From Symbiodinium natans (Eukaryota > Sar > Dinophyceae > Suessiales > Symbiodiniaceae): a DNA stretch of 64,000 nucleotides. A model generated the notes under the pieces. That model searched no databases. It saw only the letters and a list, made by a program, of their open reading frames with translations, and was not told the origin of the DNA. Below are positions 58,601 to 64,000 of this stretch, piece by piece. Position 1 is the stretch's first letter, and each line of letters starts with the position of its first letter. The stretch covers positions 107,501 to 171,500 of the forward strand of contig CAJNDS010002383.1 in NCBI GenBank assembly GCA_905221605.1, given 5' to 3'. The position numbers were made by a program, and so were the translations under genes.

Positions 58601-61600
58601 CTCAAGACCGTTTTGCCGTTCTGAGAGAAATCTTTCCCTATGAGTTCAGGGTCCCCAGGGCTTTCCATGCCAAAGAAGACAGAACTTCCATTGATGACTT
58701 CAGCAGTTCCACACCTTGAATGCACCGCCACGTCATATAGGAAAAGCATCTTCAGAAGTAAAACACCATCCTTTTGAGCTAATTCTTGATGTGGCCAAGG
58801 AAGACTTTTTAACCCCAACCGTTCAGGCCCACAGCGTCGGCGTAATACAGGTGGACCACCGTCTTCACCTCTCAACCTTGACACTGTCCTGCATGGAGGT
58901 CCTCCCACCACAGCAACCACCTTTCCTTCAGCCGCCAGATGCAGAAGATACTTCCAGACGCTCGAATTATGTAGGTCACCGCCTTTTGTCAAATCCAGCT
59001 CCAGTACCTCCACATCCCGACTGGGAAAATGCCATTTTTGTTTTCCCGAAAATAGGTGTACCACCACCCTTTTTGCTCGTGCCAGCCGTCTCCTTTTATG
59101 ACGGTTGAAAGGCAACGCCGCAATATCTCCACGTGGCAACAGCTCCATCAGCATATTTTCTGGTATATCCCCATAATACCACCGAAGAAATCTCCAGCAT
59201 GCCTGGACGAACTCCTCCTCATTCGCTGACGCTGTCCGCGCTGCGCTTTGCAACGACGTTTTTACAGCCACCTCGTTGTCCGTATTCGGACACCCTTGAA
59301 CCATACGTGCCACCTTCAAAGCTTGCTTTGGTGAGCACCAATCCATTTCATCAATGATCTGAAGCGCCACCTCCTTTTCCAAACAAGGGCACCCATTCAG
59401 ATCACGAACGCGAAGTTCCCCCAGAACAGGATGTGAGGCTGTGCACTTGCCACCACGCCACTGAACTCTGAGACCAACCAAGGCGCTCGCTTTGCCAATT
59501 GGCACTAGTGGATCTACCATTTCAGGAGTTACCAGGGTCCCACCTGGGGTAATACACATCTCCCGAGATCCAACAGCTAAAGACACCAACACCTTTTGCT
59601 GCGGAAGCTGTTCTCCAGGACGAAGTGATCTGAGAGGATGTGATGCTCCCGAGTCCAACATGCCCATTCCCGAACACTCATTGGTGTCAGAAACCCTGGC
59701 CACATGTAGAACGCATACTCCTCGGCCTTCTCCCTGCTTCGGCAACAACGTGGCATCCGACGAACCGACTCCACAGTCCGCCCTTCCATTCCTCCATTGA
59801 GAATGGGACCAAGACGCACGCTGCCTTTCAGCATGCAAAACCATTTTTTCAGCTGTTTTGTAATCCATAACCAAACAGCCATGTTCAAACCACAAGAGCT
59901 GGTCCAGCGAAGATTTTGCACCCACGTGACACATCCCATTGATCACCGTGAGGTTCGCCCCAAACTCCAAAATCAACCAGAGAGGGATAATCAGGGGCCC
60001 ATTGTCTTCCCTAATCAACGTCCCTTTCTCTGTAATCCTCATTGCCACACCACCAAGCGCGCTTTGCACCATAACAGTAGTGTCGGGTAAACATTCCCAT
60101 GGAAAAAGCGTCCGCACAAGATGCGTAGCAGCTGTATCCACCAACGCCACTCTCCCTTCCTGCTGAAACAATCCAGATCCACATAACATTCGAACACTGG
60201 GATCCCCGCTCGATGCTGACTGCGCTGATGACAGCTTCATAGATTTCAGCACTTCCAACGCTTCAGCAAGGACTTGATTGGGTGTTGATGGTGATGAGGG
60301 ACTTGCAGAACCTTTATCCAATCCCGCATTAGCTGTCTCATCTCCCCCTTCAGCTACCTCTGCCTTTTTGGCATTTCCCCATTTCGCACCTTTGCCGCCC
60401 TTTCCCCCTTTGGGAGAATTCCCTTTAGATCTACTCCTCTCAGGGTTTGAGTCCACATTGGAACTTGCACCATCCTTATATGGACATTGCGGCTGCAGAT
60501 GGCCAACGGCCCCACACTCAAAACATCTTCCTCGCTCAAGGGAGTCTTTGTCATGGCGGAATTTACAGCGGGCTCCGAACTTGCAACCTGCATCGGTCTT
60601 CCCATATATCCAACAGAAAGGACGTTCACCATCTCCGCTGTACCTTTTTCCTTTCCCTTTGCCTTTGTCACCCTCCTCTGTCTCGTCACCAGTTCCCTTT
60701 TGGGCCTTGTTTAACCTGGCCCTTTTCTTGGCGTCCGAGTCCTGCTTCACCTCCTGTTCACCAGCACTATGCAATAGCAGTTCAAACTCTGCCTGTAACA
60801 TTTCAGCTAGTTGTGTCGCAGTTTCAGAGGTCGGCGAGTAGTCCACCCCCAATTTCTCCCGAAAGGATGCCACTCTGAAATGCACCGTAGGGTGTTTTGC
60901 CAGCAACGCGGATGATAAAGCATCCAATCCCTTGATAAGCAAGGTAGCGTCCGGCTCGGATGCTCGCAGCTCCCTTAATCGGGAACGCCATTGCGCCCAT
61001 TGTCGCACTCCCTTAATAGCCTCTGAGATCGAGGTTGCTGAAGATGGTTGCACCAAGAAGTTCAACATTGTGCTGCGCTCATTTGCTCCACCTGGTTGGT
61101 AAACCGTCAGCAATTTGTAAAATATCATCACTGACCCCAACATTCGAGTGGAAACGATCTCGGTCTTCAATCTCTCCGGAATCGCCTGTAGCAGCAAAGA
61201 CACCGCTCTCTGCTCCAACAAAACATGCACAGTTTGAACCACTTTGAGCCCTTCCAGCTCAGCCTTGATGCCCAACCTTTCCAGTGGAGAAACACTCAAC
61301 CATTTGGCATACGCTTGATATGCCTTTGAGTAGACGCATTGCCACCACACTCTTCCTGTATCTGTCAGCGAAGACAACATTGGTTCGATCATTGCGATCC
61401 AATCACCCAGTGCCGTCGGATTGCTTGGTGTGTAGTCTGCCAAAGTTGGAAGGCTCATCACATGCTTCCCGAGAGCCTCCGGACGTTCGGTTCCAGAACT
61501 ATCACCAGTGATTGGCATACCGCGTGGCACCACTGCTCCAGGAGGTAAACTGACCCTTCCACCAGGCCCTTGAGGTAGTCCATGTCCTATACCGGGCGTA

Positions 61601-62724
61601 ACAGCTGTGAGCGGAACCTTTTCTAATTCCAACTTCCCAGCGACCATTTTCCACCGATACGGAACATCATCCACCATTGTATATCCACCCGATCCTGCTG
61701 AGTTCTCTTGCGTCGCAGTTTCCCGAGCTGAAACAAAACCGGGCTGGTTCCCCGCAGGTGCGACAGAACCATCAACACCTGATGGCACGGAAGTAATCGG
61801 AACATGTGTTAAACCAGGTGGTCCACTTGCATATCCACCACTTGCAGGACCTCCCGTGGGGTAATTCAATGGAGGCAATCTGGAGGGTTTCTTCCCTTCA
61901 GCTACATGCATCATTGGCACTTCTTTTTCATCCTCCACTTGAACATCCCCCTTCCTGGACCCAGGCAAGGATTGAAGATCACAACCCTTTGGCAGGTCGT
62001 AGCCCTCAATAGGCAGCCATGTCCCATCAGGCAACACAGTCCAAAAACCACCCATACCATCCGTGTAGAAAACTTGTCCTGGCAGGTACTGCTTCTCTGG
62101 AGTCATTCCTAGAGGATATGCCGTGTTTGCGTCCACCACTCCAGAGCTCCGTGCCCTTGAAGCTGACCCAGATGCAGCAGAGGTATAGCTTTTTTCCTCC
62201 ACCCGATGCAACCTGTTCCCCAGCTCCTTTGTCTGCACAAGCAACTCTTTCAGCGCACGCTTCACCACCGCCATATCTTCAGTTTGCTCTTCACCACTAA
62301 CATCAGGAATGAGTTCTTCGTCGGCTTGCACTCCACCAATAGTACCTCGTTCCATTTGTCCCATTAAGCCTGACGATGGTCTCTCAACAGGTGCAGGTTC
62401 CTGACCCAAAAGGTCTTGCAGCGAAGGCGGTCTCCTCGTACCTTCACCACTCCTATCCCCTCCGCTCGCGGGAAGACTTGCCGGCCTTGACTGCCTAAGT
62501 CTCATTTCTTCTTGAGCCCGCTCGCTCCAGAAAGGATTTGCTGCTTGAACCGGAACCACTTCGTTTTCCACCTGAGGCGTTGGTTGTATCATTGCAACCT
62601 CCCTACCATCTGTCAGTGCTTGTACCATTTGTTGTCGATCTTCACCCCCATCACCACGATTTCCTTCGGCTTCATTGGCCGTTGGCGACAGTCCAGGCTC
62701 AGAGCGACGCCGCATCATGTCCAT
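55561..62724 (-). CDS. Right copia unit: gag-protease-methyltransferase-like-integrase-TET/JBP-like polyprotein
   Basis: ATG at 62724 is preferred (an in-frame TTG at 62754 overlaps the primer site region). The product is 2387 codons. Residues 1-420 are low-complexity; 420-655 are a helical gag-like domain. CCCH finger at 704-724 (C-X9-C-X5-C-X3-H); CCHC knuckle at 734-747. Two retropepsin motifs: DTAATH at 863 and DSGASH at 1024. About 1215-1435 is C5-methyltransferase-like: VVHLFSG at 1221-1227, GGPPC with Cys 1278 and a Ser four residues on, MESP at 1353. Integrase: His 1518/1523, Cys 1530/1533, then Asp 1557, Asp 1707, Glu 1743, i.e. exact DD35E. About 2010-2205 is a 2-oxoglutarate/Fe(II) dioxygenase-like domain: HRDSHN at 2106, distal His 2174, Arg 2183. 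The frame then runs into the break near 55610. RNA-intermediate mobile element; roles of the two captured domains are inferred only. Confidence 0.92.
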   Translation of the reverse strand: MDMMRRRSEPGLSPTANEAEGNRGDGGEDRQQMVQALTDGREVAMIQPTPQVENEVVPVQAANPFWSERAQEEMRLRQSRPASLPASGGDRSGEGTRRPPSLQDLLGQEPAPVERPSSGLMGQMERGTIGGVQADEELIPDVSGEEQTEDMAVVKRALKELLVQTKELGNRLHRVEEKSYTSAASGSASRARSSGVVDANTAYPLGMTPEKQYLPGQVFYTDGMGGFWTVLPDGTWLPIEGYDLPKGCDLQSLPGSRKGDVQVEDEKEVPMMHVAEGKKPSRLPPLNYPTGGPASGGYASGPPGLTHVPITSVPSGVDGSVAPAGNQPGFVSARETATQENSAGSGGYTMVDDVPYRWKMVAGKLELEKVPLTAVTPGIGHGLPQGPGGRVSLPPGAVVPRGMPITGDSSGTERPEALGKHVMSLPTLADYTPSNPTALGDWIAMIEPMLSSLTDTGRVWWQCVYSKAYQAYAKWLSVSPLERLGIKAELEGLKVVQTVHVLLEQRAVSLLLQAIPERLKTEIVSTRMLGSVMIFYKLLTVYQPGGANERSTMLNFLVQPSSATSISEAIKGVRQWAQWRSRLRELRASEPDATLLIKGLDALSSALLAKHPTVHFRVASFREKLGVDYSPTSETATQLAEMLQAEFELLLHSAGEQEVKQDSDAKKRARLNKAQKGTGDETEEGDKGKGKGKRYSGDGERPFCWIYGKTDAGCKFGARCKFRHDKDSLERGRCFECGAVGHLQPQCPYKDGASSNVDSNPERSRSKGNSPKGGKGGKGAKWGNAKKAEVAEGGDETANAGLDKGSASPSSPSTPNQVLAEALEVLKSMKLSSAQSASSGDPSVRMLCGSGLFQQEGRVALVDTAATHLVRTLFPWECLPDTTVMVQSALGGVAMRITEKGTLIREDNGPLIIPLWLILEFGANLTVINGMCHVGAKSSLDQLLWFEHGCLVMDYKTAEKMVLHAERQRASWSHSQWRNGRADCGVGSSDATLLPKQGEGRGVCVLHVARVSDTNECSGMGMLDSGASHPLRSLRPGEQLPQQKVLVSLAVGSREMCITPGGTLVTPEMVDPLVPIGKASALVGLRVQWRGGKCTASHPVLGELRVRDLNGCPCLEKEVALQIIDEMDWCSPKQALKVARMVQGCPNTDNEVAVKTSLQSAARTASANEEEFVQACWRFLRWYYGDIPENMLMELLPRGDIAALPFNRHKRRRLARAKRVVVHLFSGKQKWHFPSRDVEVLELDLTKGGDLHNSSVWKYLLHLAAEGKVVAVVGGPPCRTVSRLRGEDGGPPVLRRRCGPERLGLKSLPWPHQELAQKDGVLLLKMLFLYDVAVHSRCGTAEVINGSSVFFGMESPGDPELIGKDFSQNGKTVLSAEDLVDGSQEGLSSPTFWSWPEVKSFCERYGMYAAHFDQGALGHALVKPTTFLVSDMELWESLEQVRVVVPWSATFASTLEERMGQSSIWARWAFGLVKRIRHRLAQWLHESDAERAAMVSKKEEREGTLRRLTAEERAFRDHCLRGHIPFRRDCQICVSAAGKERRHLRRKHGDAYTLSLDLAGPYKFSKDAHQQKPRHAVIGVYQFPMLDPNVGRPPEKEEDADEVEDQVVDDGAGVGEWLGDAVANFEEEDSAPVEPAPVLEAEVLKIQASEKSWKELKDHLTQPVRMINFVMVEPIVDKQQTTVLSAVQRMMVRLQRHGYPVLRIHSDRAGEFVNARFRSFCETRLIYRTTGDPGVPQTNGRAEACVGLFKRGVRSLLKEARLGPAYWALAARHWSMLRWQKAERELGLNPKALLPFGAQIQVKRRPWELLGPDGTKKGRQWVDRTQPALLLGPCDDLPGGYWVEAQGTAKDPDELVLFPCTTIFSNIKEPPDLELEGVVEEQEPSPPEHRLKGKKPALRFADEEGPPLPPPRDPPVRHRLNEKSPASSLRGHVGSLRLLRKRGESPPLEIFEDDMQGLGELEENADVEDNVPGDEYWPTCCSPHENAYLVCKSETAEDGTQLEKEEQKAKSMYERSMYDYVDCEELLEGIVYPKRVNRRGGINNWCTSTRALVLGHYTHGGVCGITKETHRRPWLCRYLASFVRHHNPEAKFSALQISCNAPVSLHRDSHNEKHCCNYVCGFGDYKDGQLWVEDEKVLEEGAEVVEQSYGKKVLPGKLVDIHWNFMSFFPRKLHGPMPWKGNRVSLTGYTPVFMERLSYKDRCYLLQCKFPLPEPQAEEGEKRKWLKMTLKETSLDDLAEEVDYAVFEAHQWALEEHLSIRRLIAEQECCVLDEFHGSANESNGEKGSETREWLVKAKRAEEQLSKFLVKAAQVQQMVQENTALEAAEEVEFLQTKTIPTQEAMQELEKWRESLSDEVTSLVKELEVVEPKKLKKSWTNWRKSLMHR

Positions 62725-62756
62725 GGCGTTAAACAAACGAAAAATCTTTACCAATT

Positions 62757-62786
62757 CCGCAGGAAGCCTAACTTGGGCTCATAACC
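62757..62786 (-). other. Primer binding site for half initiator tRNA-Met
   Basis: Directly next to LTR 3, the minus strand starts GGTTATGAGCCCAAG. This is complementary to the anticodon loop and 5' stem of tRNA-Met (GGGCUCAUAACC). The following bases also pair with D-arm-like GGAAGC and CGCAG segments after a small gap. Drosophila copia uses the same kind of internal tRNA-iMet site rather than the tRNA 3' end. Confidence 0.8.
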
Positions 62787-63015
62787 TACGGGGGGCAACC
62801 GAAGGAGGACAGGGAACAAGACAGTCAACCCCAACAGAAGCCCTTATTACCCCTGGAACAACCAACAACCGAACAGCAAGACCCCAAACCAAGGGCACAC
62901 TTTTTACGAAACCTTTGACCGCTTTGGTCATGGCTTGAGCCAAAGATTACCGGGTTCATTGACCCTTCAACTTCCAATACCAACTCCTTTCTACAATACC
63001 AATTGCAGCTCCGCA
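62787..63015 (-). mobile_element. Copia LTR 3 (229 bp, 5' LTR of right unit)
   Basis: Identical to LTR 1. It is followed on the outside by CCCTA (63016-63020), matching 46215-46219, consistent with a 5-bp target duplication made inside a CCCTAAA array. At 62934-62953 the minus strand ends TTTGGCTCAAG, like the 3' half of the spliced leader. Confidence 0.93.
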
Positions 63016-63042
63016 CCCTAAACCCTTAGGGTTTAGGGTTCA
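63014..63042. repeat. Head-to-head telomere-like junction
   Basis: CCCTAAACCC is followed at once by TTAGGGTTTAGGG, so C-rich and G-rich arrays meet as an inverted repeat just outside LTR 3. Confidence 0.85.
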
Positions 63043-63455
63043 ATGTCCTGACCCTTGGCACCACTTGGATGCAAAGTCGGGAGTCGACTTGACTTAGCTA
63101 CGGGCCTAGGCGGCCTAGGCCTGTGGGAACAGATGTCGGAGGTTCTGCAGGAAGGGCTAACGACGATCTTGAGGGCTGCACATGACTAGGTTGCAAGTAA
63201 AGGCAACCTGAAGGGAATGGTTTGGCAACACCCTGTCCGTGATAGATTTGGGGCTCCCTCGGTTCCGACCTGCCCGGACCAAGCCCTGACTACTAGAAAC
63301 CATGCTGCATCGCACCCTAACCGCCTTTTGCTCTATACCTTTTCGCCTAGCAATGACTTAACACATGAATGGAATCATGTTACACAACCTTGGGGCCGAA
63401 TGCGCCGCCTTGGCTATTGCCTGCCCTGCCTAAACCCTACTCAGCCGAAAACATG
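63043..63455. other. No gene recognised
   Basis: Unique sequence, with a small GGCCTAGGCGGCCTAGGCC palindromic stretch near 63104-63122. Confidence 0.5.
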
Positions 63456-63502
63456 CCCTAAACCCTAAACCCTAAACTAAACCCTAAACCCTGAACCCTA
63501 AA
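63456..63502. repeat. CCCTAAA array with CTAAACTAAACC variant
   Basis: About six to seven C-rich units, one lacking CCC as in the array at 4138-4242, and one CCCTGAA. Confidence 0.9.
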
Positions 63503-64000
63503 ATCCGGGCCCGGCACGGCTTTGCAGGGGCTCGGTTTTTTCGGTTTCGTCTCTCCTCCGTGCGCATTGTGGGTTTCAGGCAGAAGTGCTGCTTCAACCG
63601 AGGCAAAGTCCCAAAGCCCGGGTGCTGGAAACGCCGAAGTTCAAGCCTCAAAACCTGAAACACAGCCTTCGAGACAAACCTGTAATCCCTTTGCATCCAG
63701 CATCGGGCTTTGAACCGAAGTTGGGAACACATCCTAAACTGCACATGTGAATCGCAAAAGCCAGGGATGCCAAAGGGCTGGAATCACATCGTAGTTTGGA
63801 CACGAACTAATTCTGGTACTACACTTTTGTGAGTAGCACTACTGTCACCAATAGTAATGGTAGTGCTGGGGGCCTCATTGGCTATTGGCTATGGCTCTAC
63901 ACTTGAGCAACTGTTAGTGTGGCACATAGGGCAAAGTCCTCGCTGCCGTCCCGACTTCGGCTGCGGTCTCGCCCTGCAATGGCCAAACCCCTCACGCGGT
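63503..64000. other. No gene recognised
   Basis: Unique sequence to the window end; no family or repeat identified. Confidence 0.5.

Noticed and set aside
62724-62754. TTG at 62754 as start of the copia polyprotein
   Set aside because: An ATG lies 30 nt downstream at 62724. A TTG start is unlikely in a eukaryotic element, and the TTG sits next to the primer binding site.
62757-62786. tRNA-Met-like sequence as a tRNA gene fragment
   Set aside because: It matches only the D-arm to anticodon part and sits exactly between LTR and gag, so it is the primer binding site.
1-64000. CRISPR arrays, rRNA genes, bacterial-type operons
   Set aside because: No regularly spaced direct repeats with unique spacers, no rRNA-like blocks and no operon structure are seen; the repeats are telomere-like, satellite or microsatellite.

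Overview
This is nuclear DNA from a dinoflagellate. The strongest evidence is an exact 21-nt match to the dinoflagellate spliced leader at 11091-11111 on the minus strand. Many interstitial plant-type TTTAGGG/CCCTAAA arrays and large Ty1/copia polyproteins agree with this. Suessiales/Symbiodiniaceae is plausible, but the genus cannot be fixed from the window. Dinoflagellate introns often lack canonical GT-AG ends, so exon calls on host genes are tentative.

Layout. 1-5.6 kb is a gene-poor patchwork of short telomere-like arrays in both orientations, with one 101-bp MITE. 5.6-6.66 kb (minus) is a 5'-truncated, frameshifted LINE whose last codons run into telomere-like DNA. 7.5-9.6 kb (minus) holds a probable multi-exon gene for an unknown secreted or membrane protein. 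A 329-bp element with perfect 23-bp terminal inverted repeats lies just upstream, at 9756-10084. 10.2-11.1 kb (minus) holds an Ala-rich/basic ORF with a spliced-leader relic 152 nt upstream, itself joined to a telomere-like array: a likely recycled (reverse-transcribed) mRNA. From 11.2 to 28 kb no convincing gene is seen; there are dispersed cassettes, trinucleotide blocks at 25.2-26.7 kb and long homopolymer C/G tracts. 28.1-32.2 kb is a repeat island: inverted copies of a small element flank GAATTAATT arrays, palindromes, an assembly gap and a pyrimidine-rich tandem array of about 420-bp units. 32.3-46.2 kb is again mostly non-coding, with two small dispersed repeat families.

46220-63015 holds two near-identical minus-strand Ty1/copia units arranged LTR-internal-(gap)-LTR-internal-LTR, inserted in a telomere-like array and flanked by CCCTA on both sides. 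The LTRs are 229 bp. The primer binding site pairs with the anticodon and D arms of initiator tRNA-Met, as in Drosophila copia. The polyprotein carries gag, CCCH and CCHC zinc fingers, two retropepsin-like motifs, a C5-cytosine-methyltransferase-like domain, a DD35E integrase, a TET/JBP-like 2-oxoglutarate/Fe(II) dioxygenase-like domain, RT and RNase H, and a C-terminal membrane/Cys-rich tail. Pairing a DNA-methylation-type and a base-oxidation-type domain in one retrotransposon is the most interesting system here. Neither copy has a fully open frame: the left has at least two frame breaks and lacks gag beyond the gap, and the right has one break at a T7 run.

Most other open frames are short, overlap repeats or have no recognisable family, and are left out.
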